DNA of 29,129 nt from assembly GCA_038061835.1 (NCBI GenBank), contig JBBTYJ010000004.1, positions 1 through 29,129 of the forward strand, in the 5' to 3' direction. Shown here in pieces: positions 1-7,133 of the stretch. How positions within the stretch are numbered: position 1 is the first letter of the stretch; each line of letters starts with the position of its first letter. The position numbers were made by a program, and so were the translations under genes. The notes beneath the pieces were generated by a model that worked only from the letters and a program-made list of their open reading frames with translations, made no database searches and had not been told where the DNA came from. This stretch comes from UBA5004 sp038061835. Its GTDB lineage: Bacteria > Patescibacteriota > Minisyncoccia > Phycocordibacterales > Zambryskibacteraceae.

Positions 1-309
1 GCCAAGGACCAAGGTCTGACCTTAAGTATTGATTCCCAAGGTCAGACCTTAAGAATCACCCACGAAATTGAAAGACTGCTGTACAGATTCCCAGAGGTGG
101 TAGAGAGGTCGGGCAAAGAATATGCGCCACAATACATTACTACATATCTTACTGAACTTGCGGGCAGTTTTAATAATTTTTATGCGCATGAACACATTAT
201 TTCAAACGATCCGGAGTCTCCCTATCGTTTGGCTATCACAAAAGCATTTAACATCGTAATGAAAAACGGTCTGACTATACTTGGTATTCCGACTCCATTA
301 AGGATGTAG
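1..309 (+). CDS. argS: Arginyl-tRNA synthetase, C-terminal part (5' truncated)
   Basis: The reading frame is open from base 1 to the stop at 307-309, so the gene begins before the window. Visible residues include RFPEVVERSGKEY, ELAGSFNNFYAHEHII and a C-terminal LGIPTPLRM. These are the hallmarks of the DALR anticodon-binding domain that ends class Ia arginyl-tRNA synthetases, the enzymes that charge tRNA-Arg in the cytoplasm. A Met at base 97 is an internal residue, because recognisable ArgRS sequence (ERLLYRFPEVVE) lies upstream of it. The first 53 bases hold two near-identical 18-base palindromic units that are translated as part of the protein. ileS follows 15 bases after the stop, which suggests co-transcription of two synthetase genes. 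The identity is secure from the C-terminal motifs; the catalytic domain is not visible. Confidence 0.93.
   Translation, partial: AKDQGLTLSIDSQGQTLRITHEIERLLYRFPEVVERSGKEYAPQYITTYLTELAGSFNNFYAHEHIISNDPESPYRLAITKAFNIVMKNGLTILGIPTPLRM
9..53 (+). repeat. Two 18-base palindrome-bearing direct repeats inside argS
   Basis: CCAAGGTCTGACCTTAAG at 9-26 recurs at 36-53 with one change, at the palindrome centre (AAGGTC-T/A-GACCTT). The period is 27 bases, or nine codons, so both copies are read in the argS frame as QGLTL and QGQTL. The arms AAGGTC/GACCTT are perfect inverted repeats in both copies. This looks like an in-frame repeat insertion, or a tandem duplication of a palindromic element, just before the conserved anticodon-binding helices. 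Confidence 0.75.
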
Positions 310-324
310 TAGGATATAGCTCTA

Positions 325-3300
325 ATGAGCGATAAATCTGAAAGAGCCAAAAAGGAAGAGAAAATACTTCAATTCTGGAAAGAAAATAAAATATTTGAGA
401 AAAGTTTGGAGAAGGAGTCCCCGAAGGGCGAGCTTGTTTTTTACGATGGGCCGCCGTTTGCCACGGGTCTTCCTCACTATGGTCATATTTTGGCCGGGAC
501 TATTAAGGACGTTGTCCCGAGGTATAAGACAATGCAAGGTTTCCATTTGTCTCGTCGCTGGGGTTGGGATTGTCACGGTTTACCTATTGAAAATCTAATT
601 GAGAAGGAGCTGGGACTGGAAACAAAAAAAGATATAGAGAAATTCGGCATTGCCGAATTCAATAAGCACGCCAGAGAAAGTGTCTTCCGTTTTGAAAAAG
701 ATTGGAAAGAGATTATTCCGCGAACCGGTCGCTGGGTGGATATGGAACATTCCTACAAAACAATGGATGCCAAGTACACGGAATCCGTGTGGTGGTCCTT
801 CAAACAGCTTTATGAAAAGGGATTGGTCTATCAAGGATTCAAATCCATGCATCTATGTCCGCGTTGCGAAACCACCCTTTCAAATTTTGAGGTTAATCTA
901 GGTTACAAGGATATTACCGACATATCGGTCTATGTGAAGTTTGAGTTGGTCGATGAACCGGGGACATATCTTCTGGCCTGGACTACAACTCCATGGACGC
1001 TTCCGGGAAATGTGGCCTTGGCTGTTAATCCAAATACTGAATACATCAAATATCGTTGGGCAGGAGATACTTTTATCGTATCAAAAAAGTTTTTTGACTC
1101 CGGTAAATATCCGAGCTCCGTTTCGGAACAAATACCAGGCCGCAACTTGGTGGGGAAAAGATATAAAACTCTTTTTGATTATTATTTAAAAGAATCGCAA
1201 GTGTATGGAGCGGAATTCGTCACTTCGGAAGATGGCACTGGTATTGTGCACATCGCCCCCGCTTTCGGCGAAGATGATTATAATCTTTCGCTCAAAGAAA
1301 AGTTACCTTTTCTTCAGCACGTTGGCACTGACGGCAAATTTAAACCGGAGACACAAGATTTCGCGGGAGAATTAGCAAAACCAAAAGATAATCATCAGGC
1401 TACCGATATCAAAATAATCAAATATCTTGCGGGTAAAAATGCTCTTTTCGCCAAAGAAAAAATTGTTCATAGTTATCCGCATTGCTGGCGCTGTGATACA
1501 CCGCTTCTGAACTATGCGTCTTCCTCCTGGTTTGTCAAAGTGACCAAGCTTAAAAATAAATTAGTCCAAAATAATAAGAATGTTAAATGGGTACCGAGAG
1601 ACATTCGCGATGGTCGTTTCGGCAAATGGCTTGAAGGAGCAAGGGATTGGGCGATCTCCCGCTCGCGTTTCTGGGGCACGCCTCTGCCCGTTTGGCGGAA
1701 TGCGGATGGTTCCAAAAGTTTAGTGGTGGATTCTATAGAAATACTCAAGAAATATATCAAGAAATCGGGCAATAAGTATTTCATAATGCGCCATGGTGAG
1801 TCAGATAATTTAGTAAAAGGAGTTCCGGATATGACGGGTGACCCAAATAATCATTTGACTGAAAAAGGTACAGAAGAAGTGAGGGGCATGATAAAAGAAT
1901 TAAAAAAAATAGATTTAATTATTTCTTCACCATTTCAACGTACTCATGAGAGTGCGGAGATTGTAAAAAAGGAATTAGGATTACCAGATGGGGCTCTCCA
2001 AATTGAACCACGGCTGCATGAGATGGAGGAAGATGAGAACGTCCCAACTCTTCGCTGTCGTATGGGCGAAGTTCTATTTGATATAGATCATAAGCATAAA
2101 GATAAAACGATTCTCTTGGTTTCTCACGGAATGCCATTATGGGTATTGCAAAGAGTAGCAGAGGGAAAACAAAGTGATGATTTCAAACCAGGAGAACAAC
2201 TCAAGCCTGCAGAAGTAGTCTCTATTTCCTTTGTTCCATACCCACACAATGAGAATTATGAATTAGACCTGCACCGCCCATATATAGATGAAGTTGTTTT
2301 GGAGAAAAGTGGCGAAGAATACCGAAGAGTTCCTGAAATTTTTGATACTTGGTATGATTCCGGTTCGGTGCCGTTTGCTTCGCGCGGGACAAGAGATTAT
2401 TTGCCGGCTGATTTTATTGCCGAAGGCTTGGATCAGACACGCGGTTGGTTTTATACCATGATCGTGCTTAGTACCGCGCTTTTTAATAAATCACCATATC
2501 GACAAGTTATAGTGAATGGACTAATTTTAGCCGAGGATGGTAAAAAGATGTCCAAGCGGCTGAAAAATTATCCCGAACTCACTTATGTTTTGGATAAATA
2601 TGGCGCTGATGCCCTACGGTATTATTTGATGTCTTCTCCTGCCGTTCGCGCTGAAGATCTGGCCTTTTCGGAAAAAAGTTTGGATGAAATTGCCAAGAAA
2701 AATCTCACACGACTGGAAAATGTTGTGAGCTTCTATGAGTTGTATGCGGAGGGGCCATATGGCAAGCGTGTTTCAAAAAATGTTCTGGATAGTTGGATTG
2801 ACGCTCGTCTAACTCAATTGATTGCAGATGTGACAGAAGGTTTGGATAAATATGAACTTGATAGAGCGAGTCGGCCCATCGCTGATTTTATAGACGATTT
2901 GTCTACATGGTATCTGCGCCGTTCGCGAAATAGGCCCGACGCCTTACCAAAATTACGAGAGATTTTGCTAACTTTGGCTAAAATTCTTGCGCCATTCATG
3001 CCATTTATTGCGGAAGATATCTATCTCAAATTAAGAGGTGAAAATGATCCAGAAAGCGTGCATCTATGCGGTTGGCCAGCGATTAAAAGGCCGTCATTCT
3101 CATTGTTCAGGTCATCCACTACAATAATTCTAAAAAATATGGAAGAGACCAGACATCTGGTATCTCTTGCGTTGGAAGCTCGAGCAAAAGCTAATATCAA
3201 AGTTCGTCAACCGTTAAGTGAATTAAAAATAAAAAACACAAAATTAAGTGAAGAATTTCTGACGTTAATTCGGGAAGAACTGAATGTGAAACGTGTCACT

Positions 3301-3525
3301 GCGGACGCAACTCTTGTGTCAGAGGCGGAACTTGATACCAGTCTTACAGACGCACTTATTGAGGAAGGGAAGGTGCGTGATGCGATTCGCGCGATTCAAG
3401 ATATCAGAAAAGAAAAAGGTCTAACTCCGAAAGAGAAGATGTCTTATCTTGTGCCAGAACAGGATCAAGAGCTTTTTGCCAGACATGCCGGTGAAATTAA
3501 AAAGGCAACAAATATAGAATTCTAA
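325..3525 (+). CDS. ileS: Isoleucyl-tRNA synthetase with an inserted histidine-phosphatase domain
   Basis: A class Ia synthetase of 1066 residues that charges tRNA-Ile. The HIGH-type motif is HYGH at residues 51-54, and KMSKR is at 741-745. CPRC (near 178) and the HCWRC segment are also IleRS-like. Between PLPVWRNADGSKSLVV and the conserved DLHRPYIDE (from 648) lies an extra segment of about 160 residues, roughly 482-645. It reads as a histidine phosphatase (phosphoglycerate-mutase-like) domain: MRHGE with R489 and H490, SSPFQRT with R539, and LVSHGMP with H601, so the catalytic set appears complete. The C-terminal anticodon region is short, so the total length is normal only because of the insert. 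The stop is directly followed by the GTG of the recO-like gene. The synthetase assignment is certain; the role of the insert is unknown. Confidence 0.96.
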   Translation: MSDKSERAKKEEKILQFWKENKIFEKSLEKESPKGELVFYDGPPFATGLPHYGHILAGTIKDVVPRYKTMQGFHLSRRWGWDCHGLPIENLIEKELGLETKKDIEKFGIAEFNKHARESVFRFEKDWKEIIPRTGRWVDMEHSYKTMDAKYTESVWWSFKQLYEKGLVYQGFKSMHLCPRCETTLSNFEVNLGYKDITDISVYVKFELVDEPGTYLLAWTTTPWTLPGNVALAVNPNTEYIKYRWAGDTFIVSKKFFDSGKYPSSVSEQIPGRNLVGKRYKTLFDYYLKESQVYGAEFVTSEDGTGIVHIAPAFGEDDYNLSLKEKLPFLQHVGTDGKFKPETQDFAGELAKPKDNHQATDIKIIKYLAGKNALFAKEKIVHSYPHCWRCDTPLLNYASSSWFVKVTKLKNKLVQNNKNVKWVPRDIRDGRFGKWLEGARDWAISRSRFWGTPLPVWRNADGSKSLVVDSIEILKKYIKKSGNKYFIMRHGESDNLVKGVPDMTGDPNNHLTEKGTEEVRGMIKELKKIDLIISSPFQRTHESAEIVKKELGLPDGALQIEPRLHEMEEDENVPTLRCRMGEVLFDIDHKHKDKTILLVSHGMPLWVLQRVAEGKQSDDFKPGEQLKPAEVVSISFVPYPHNENYELDLHRPYIDEVVLEKSGEEYRRVPEIFDTWYDSGSVPFASRGTRDYLPADFIAEGLDQTRGWFYTMIVLSTALFNKSPYRQVIVNGLILAEDGKKMSKRLKNYPELTYVLDKYGADALRYYLMSSPAVRAEDLAFSEKSLDEIAKKNLTRLENVVSFYELYAEGPYGKRVSKNVLDSWIDARLTQLIADVTEGLDKYELDRASRPIADFIDDLSTWYLRRSRNRPDALPKLREILLTLAKILAPFMPFIAEDIYLKLRGENDPESVHLCGWPAIKRPSFSLFRSSTTIILKNMEETRHLVSLALEARAKANIKVRQPLSELKIKNTKLSEEFLTLIREELNVKRVTADATLVSEAELDTSLTDALIEEGKVRDAIRAIQDIRKEKGLTPKEKMSYLVPEQDQELFARHAGEIKKATNIEF

Positions 3526-4044
3526 GTGTCTTATCATATTTATACAACCAAAGGAATTGTACTATCCAAAAGACCGGTGCGAGAGGCCGACAGAATTTAT
3601 ACCATTATGACTCGCGATCTCGGTTTGGTGCACGCTACCGCTATTGGAGTGCGCAAAGAAGCCTCAAAGCTTCGAGGAAATATTGAACCCTTTTCGCTCT
3701 CTGTCGTGTCGTTTGTAAAAGGCAAAGATCACTGGAGACTCACTTCGGCGGAATTGATTTTGAATATTCCTTCAACACCCACTATCGCTGGGCCTTTAGC
3801 TTTAATTGAAAAGCTTGTTCAAGGCGAAGTGCCTAATCCAGAACTCTTTGACGCTGTGGAAAAAAAAGTTTTGTCCCTTGGACCCTACGATGAAGTGTTT
3901 GAAATACATCTAGTCTCACAAATTCTTTTTCATCTAGGATATTTGAAAAAATCCGACTTAAATCTTGACCTGTCTGTACAGGAAGGCAAAAAATACTTAA
4001 TCAACGCTATCAATAACGGGCTTCAAAATACTCATTTGACATAG
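3526..4044 (+). CDS. recO: RecO-like DNA repair protein (N-terminal OB-fold type)
   Basis: The 172-residue protein starts with GTG at the base right after the ileS stop. Its N-terminus (YTTKGIVLSKRPVREADRIYTIMTRDLGLVHATAIGVRKEASKLRGNIEPFS, given here as the region of residues 5-57) follows the RecO N-terminal OB-fold pattern: a GIVL strand, a conserved READRI turn, and a strand ending in G-R-K with LRG. RecO loads RecA on SSB-coated DNA together with RecR. Bacterial RecO is normally about 240 residues. Here the helical part is short and no Cys4 zinc motif is seen, so this is a reduced version. Its last codons overlap the -35 box of the next gene's promoter (TTGACA at 4036-4041). Homology is judged from the N-terminal pattern only. 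Confidence 0.75.
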   Translation: MSYHIYTTKGIVLSKRPVREADRIYTIMTRDLGLVHATAIGVRKEASKLRGNIEPFSLSVVSFVKGKDHWRLTSAELILNIPSTPTIAGPLALIEKLVQGEVPNPELFDAVEKKVLSLGPYDEVFEIHLVSQILFHLGYLKKSDLNLDLSVQEGKKYLINAINNGLQNTHLT

Positions 4045-4064
4045 ATACTGTTTAGGTGTACAAT
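4036..4064 (+). promoter_or_regulatory. Consensus sigma-70 promoter of the orphan GC-rich gene
   Basis: TTGACA at 4036-4041 and TACAAT at 4059-4064 are separated by exactly 17 bases. This is one of the two best -35/-10 pairs in the window. The -35 box overlaps the last codons of the upstream recO-like gene. Transcription should start near 4071, leaving a leader of about 60 bases before the ATG at 4131. Confidence 0.85.
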
Positions 4065-4101
4065 TCTTACAGAATTTTCCAAGTACAAAAACTAACAAAA
4101 A

Positions 4102-4125
4102 GGGCTCATGAGCCCGGAAAGGAAG
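4102..4125 (+). promoter_or_regulatory. Leader hairpin and strong Shine-Dalgarno
   Basis: A perfect 14-base palindrome, GGGCTCATGAGCCC (4102-4115), is directly followed by the purine-rich GGAAAGGAAG (4116-4125). That leaves five bases to the ATG at 4131. This RBS decides the start at 4131 over an in-frame ATG at 4056. A strong RBS is unusual in this window, where many starts have none. Confidence 0.75.
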
Positions 4126-4130
4126 TAGAC

Positions 4131-4745
4131 ATGTCTACTTTTTCGATCGGACAGATGAACCAGTTAGGCGATGCTCTCGAGGCGGCGGATTACACCGCGG
4201 CCGATATCACGCGACTTGGCCAGTCTGGTAACAACCTAATTAACATTCGCGGTGTGTTTCGTGGTACACACGAGATTCACCTGGTCGATCACATCATCGA
4301 TCTCTCGGTTCCATGCAAGTTGCCGTTCAACAACGCGGAGCGCGTGAGTCCGGCAAAGACGGGCATCGTGAAGCTCGAAAAGTGCGATGACGATCTCTAC
4401 ATCGATGGCGTGAAGCTCGCTCTGTTTCTCTCCGAGAGCCAGAAGAGCGGCAAGAATATTGGCGGTCATGATCTCCGCAAGGAACTCGAGGCGCGTGGAG
4501 ACAACGTCGGTGGTAGCATCTTCGATTATCTCGTGGTGCACCCGGGACTCTGGCCCGAGAGCTGGAAGAAGGATGCCCAAGGCATCACGATCCATGTGTT
4601 CTTCTGGGGTGACATCTTCCGCCGCTCGCATGGCTACCTCTGCGTCCGGTGTGGTTACTGGCGCGAGGGTAGGGTCGTGTCGTACTTCCGCCGGCTCGGC
4701 TACGGCTGGGGCAGCTACTGCCCGTCTGCGTCTCTCGCAAGTTAG
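4131..4745 (+). CDS. Uncharacterised GC-rich orphan protein (204 aa) with C-terminal CxxCGYW
   Basis: I do not recognise a characterised family; I recall similar hypothetical proteins in Parcubacteria but cannot verify this here. The protein begins MSTFSIGQMNQLGDALEAA, a helical start. It continues with a beta-rich middle (INIRGVFRGTHEIHLVDHIIDLS), a conserved-looking block GGSIFDYLVVHPGLWPESWK, an aromatic segment HVFFWGDIF, CVRCGYW, and a Gly/Tyr/Trp-rich tail ending PSASLAS. No signal peptide or membrane segment is visible, so it is probably cytoplasmic. Composition is unlike its neighbours: two sampled 60-base rows (4321 and 4501) hold 36 and 35 G+C, against 25 in a recO row (3541). It is monocistronic, with its own consensus promoter, hairpin leader, strong RBS and rho-independent terminator. 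That suggests high, independent expression or acquisition as a cassette. Confidence 0.85.
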   Translation: MSTFSIGQMNQLGDALEAADYTAADITRLGQSGNNLINIRGVFRGTHEIHLVDHIIDLSVPCKLPFNNAERVSPAKTGIVKLEKCDDDLYIDGVKLALFLSESQKSGKNIGGHDLRKELEARGDNVGGSIFDYLVVHPGLWPESWKKDAQGITIHVFFWGDIFRRSHGYLCVRCGYWREGRVVSYFRRLGYGWGSYCPSASLAS

Positions 4746-4799
4746 ATACTCTGGACTTAGGGTACATGGATCTTCTAGATCCTTTGAGTCTAGTCCTTG

Positions 4800-4834
4800 G
4801 GCCCAGCGTGAAATATCGCTGGGCCTTTCGTTTT
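4800..4834 (+). terminator. Rho-independent terminator of the orphan gene
   Basis: GGCCCAGCG (4800-4808) and CGCTGGGCC (4817-4825) form a perfect 9-bp stem with an 8-base loop, followed by the T-rich TTTCGTTTT. It closes the orphan cassette 55 bases after the stop codon. Confidence 0.9.
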
Positions 4835-4918
4835 GATATAAACTAGATAATGGTAGTAGACGAATTTGTCGGAGATTAAGGTTTCTGACGGCCGACTTCG
4901 GTATCCATGCATCATAGA

Positions 4919-4938
4919 GTATCTGTGTTCACAGATAC
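4919..4938. repeat. Inverted repeat with 9-bp arms
   Basis: GTATCTGTG (4919-4927) and CACAGATAC (4930-4938) are perfect complements separated by TT. With only two bases between the arms, a protein operator is more plausible than an RNA hairpin. No T-tract follows. Confidence 0.6.
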
Positions 4939-5014
4939 AGGTAGAGTAGTGTACGCAGAACTTCAAAAAATGGTGATTTTGTGATTCCTTCATCAAATAA
5001 AGTTATCTTGGCGG

Positions 5015-5040
5015 ATAACATACGATATATCGTATGTTAT
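5015..5040. repeat. Perfect 26-bp palindrome
   Basis: ATAACATACGATA (5015-5027) is followed with no spacer by its exact reverse complement (5028-5040). It lies about 125 bases upstream of the promoter of the membrane-anchored protein gene. A gapless 13-bp half-site fits a dimeric repressor operator. It is AT-rich and has no strong T-tract, so it is not a typical terminator. Confidence 0.7.
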
Positions 5041-5160
5041 TTAAATAATAAGTTAAAACTTTCACTAAACCAGTCCATGGAATCACAGGCCTCATATCTT
5101 GGACTATTGGGGTATGGGAATACTTACAAGATGAGATTAATGCCAAAATTCACTACCGGA

Positions 5161-5169
5161 TGTTATAAT
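5161..5169 (+). promoter_or_regulatory. Extended -10 promoter
   Basis: TGTTATAAT fits the TGnTATAAT extended -10 consensus exactly. The -10 ends 11 bases before the ATG at 5181, so transcription would start only a few bases before the coding region. No good -35 is evident, as expected for this promoter class. Confidence 0.6.
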
Positions 5170-5180
5170 AATCAAACTTT

Positions 5181-7133
5181 ATGGATGAACAAAACAAGGG
5201 GAGGATCAATAGACTCAATGATAAACTTTATTCGCGTACCCGCTATCGAGATCCGCTCGATAAGCGTAGTTCGGTTAAAGAACTAGATCCATCGGCCGGT
5301 GGAGTCGATATTAAAGAGAAGTGGCAAACTCCAGCGCTTGACGAGATGCTTAAGTACGAGCGCGTACCTCCCAAGATAGGTCTCTTCATGAAGAAGATTT
5401 TTATTTTTGCCCTGCTCTTTTTTGCGATAGCGATCGGAATTAGCGCTTTTATCTTTATGGGAGGTGCGAATTTTATTTCTTCCAAAAATGTAAATATCGA
5501 TGTGCTTGGTCCAACAATGGTATCGGCTGGAGATGTTTTAGAACTTGGCATCACTATTTCAAATAAAAATAACGCCGACCTCGAATTTGCCAATTTGTCG
5601 ATACAATATCCACAAGGCAGTCGCAATCCCGATAATACTGTCGAATCTTTAACATATACCAAAGACAACATGGGTGTCATTGGGGCCGGTACGGAAACTG
5701 CTCACAATGTGCGCGTAGTTCTTCTCGGTTCTACTGGAGAAATTAAGGAGATTAAACTTTCGGTCGAATATAAGGTTAGGGATTCGAATGCTACTTTTTA
5801 TAAAGACAAGATATTTGAAGTGGTTATAGGAAATTCGCCAATTGTGCTTACAGTAGAGAACCCTCAATCGGTTATTTCCGGAGAACCATTCACTACTAAT
5901 ATCTCTATTGTTCTAAATACTACGGAAGTTTTGAAAAATGTCATCTTGAAGGCCGAATATCCTCACGGATACAGCGCGATTGATTCGTCTCAAGAACCAG
6001 TTGGCGACGACAATGTTTGGGCATTGGGAGATTTGATTCCAGGGAGTAAAAAAACTATTTCTATCCGCGGACAACTTGTGGGTGAAGACAAGGAAGAAAG
6101 AACTTTCAGGTTTTATATCGGTGTTTCAGATTCACTTAATGCGGATAATAATTTAAAAATCGTGATTGTTTCCTTATTGAATACGGTTGCCATAAATCGG
6201 CCCTCCATCGGACTGAGCGTTTCATTTAATGGAGAAGATGTTCCTGTTTATATCGCTCCTGCGGCTCGTACAGTTCGCGCCTCTATCAGATTCATGAACA
6301 ATCTTCCGGATAAATTACTCAATCCGCACCTCGAGATTACTCTTTCTGGTTCGGCTCTGGATAAACTTTCTGTTCGGCCCGAAAGCGGTGGCGTATATAA
6401 TTCTGGTAATTCAAAGGTGGTTTGGGATCCGAAGAATAATCTTGGTTTATCGGAACTTGCTCCTGGTGAAAATGGGCGGGTTAATTTGGATTTCTCTTCC
6501 TTGCCAGGATCATCTCTGCCACGAGGTAATAACAATATTACGCTAAGTTTCTTAATGACAGGAGTGCCGGTCAATACTGTGGGACAAGGCACTATCTTGG
6601 CGAAAGATACTCGAACAGTGAAGATCTCGTCACAAGTTAATTTTTCTGCGAAAGCACTTCGATCATTAGGACCATTTTCCAATAGCGGACCTATACCGCC
6701 GACGGTGGGGGAAAGCACCACTTATTCTATTATTTTTAGTGTCGGTAATACTCGCGGAGACTTAGTAGATGCGAAAGTGACTGCTAATCTGGGCCAGGGT
6801 GTAAGTTGGTTGGGCGCTTCGAGTTTTACAAGCGAAGATATTTCTTACGATTCATCATCAAATACTATTGCTTGGAATTTGGGCACACTTCTTTCCGATA
6901 CGGGCTTTTCTTCTGCGCCAAGAGAACTGGCTTTCCAAATATCTCTTACTCCACTTCTTGGTCAAATTGGCACAGCGCCAAATTTGATCACCCACGTCGT
7001 TTTCTCCGGTCGAGATACGGTAACCAGCGAAATGGTAACTGTTGATGGACTCTCTCCCTCTACTCGTTTGACGAGTGATCCGGTATTTATTCAAGGAGAT
7101 GATATAGTGGCTAAGCCCAAACAACAGCAATGA
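5181..7133 (+). CDS. Membrane-anchored extracytoplasmic protein with DUF11-like repeats
   Basis: A 650-residue protein with a basic, polar N-terminal cytoplasmic part (1-66), one membrane helix at about 71-95 (IFIFALLFFAIAIGISAFIF), and a long beta-rich exterior. The exterior repeats a pattern of 'sAGDvLeLgItIsNknnadLefanLsIqYP', later 'VGNTRGDLVDAKVTANLGQGVSWLG' (given in part). This resembles DUF11/CARDB-type Ig-like repeats of surface proteins. The sequence DYGPxxx is absent and no catalytic motif is seen, so a structural or adhesive role is likely; this is inference. Its last four bases (ATGA) overlap the start of glyS, which suggests translational coupling of a surface protein to a housekeeping operon. 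The start is supported by an extended -10 just upstream; no Shine-Dalgarno is present. Confidence 0.85.
   Translation: MDEQNKGRINRLNDKLYSRTRYRDPLDKRSSVKELDPSAGGVDIKEKWQTPALDEMLKYERVPPKIGLFMKKIFIFALLFFAIAIGISAFIFMGGANFISSKNVNIDVLGPTMVSAGDVLELGITISNKNNADLEFANLSIQYPQGSRNPDNTVESLTYTKDNMGVIGAGTETAHNVRVVLLGSTGEIKEIKLSVEYKVRDSNATFYKDKIFEVVIGNSPIVLTVENPQSVISGEPFTTNISIVLNTTEVLKNVILKAEYPHGYSAIDSSQEPVGDDNVWALGDLIPGSKKTISIRGQLVGEDKEERTFRFYIGVSDSLNADNNLKIVIVSLLNTVAINRPSIGLSVSFNGEDVPVYIAPAARTVRASIRFMNNLPDKLLNPHLEITLSGSALDKLSVRPESGGVYNSGNSKVVWDPKNNLGLSELAPGENGRVNLDFSSLPGSSLPRGNNNITLSFLMTGVPVNTVGQGTILAKDTRTVKISSQVNFSAKALRSLGPFSNSGPIPPTVGESTTYSIIFSVGNTRGDLVDAKVTANLGQGVSWLGASSFTSEDISYDSSSNTIAWNLGTLLSDTGFSSAPRELAFQISLTPLLGQIGTAPNLITHVVFSGRDTVTSEMVTVDGLSPSTRLTSDPVFIQGDDIVAKPKQQQ

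Larger units (their letters stand above)
4835..5180. other. Gene-free stretch with two strong palindromes
   Basis: No convincing gene lies between the orphan terminator and the start at 5181. A GTG-initiated frame at 4981 runs across a perfect palindrome and into the next gene, and has no recognisable protein features. The stretch holds inverted repeats at 4919-4938 and 5015-5040 and ends with an extended -10 promoter. A small RNA is possible but no family is recognised. Confidence 0.6.

Noticed and set aside
9..53. A CRISPR array start
   Set aside because: There are only two units, with a 9-base spacer in a coding frame and no cas genes; they are palindromic repeats inside argS.
4459..4836. 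Ser/Arg-rich frame inside the orphan gene
   Set aside because: It is a shifted frame of a GC-rich gene, has low-complexity composition and extends through the terminator stem.
4981..5286. A 101-codon GTG-initiated gene
   Set aside because: It reads through a perfect 26-bp palindrome, overlaps the start of the membrane-anchored protein by 100 bases in another frame, and shows no domain or membrane feature.
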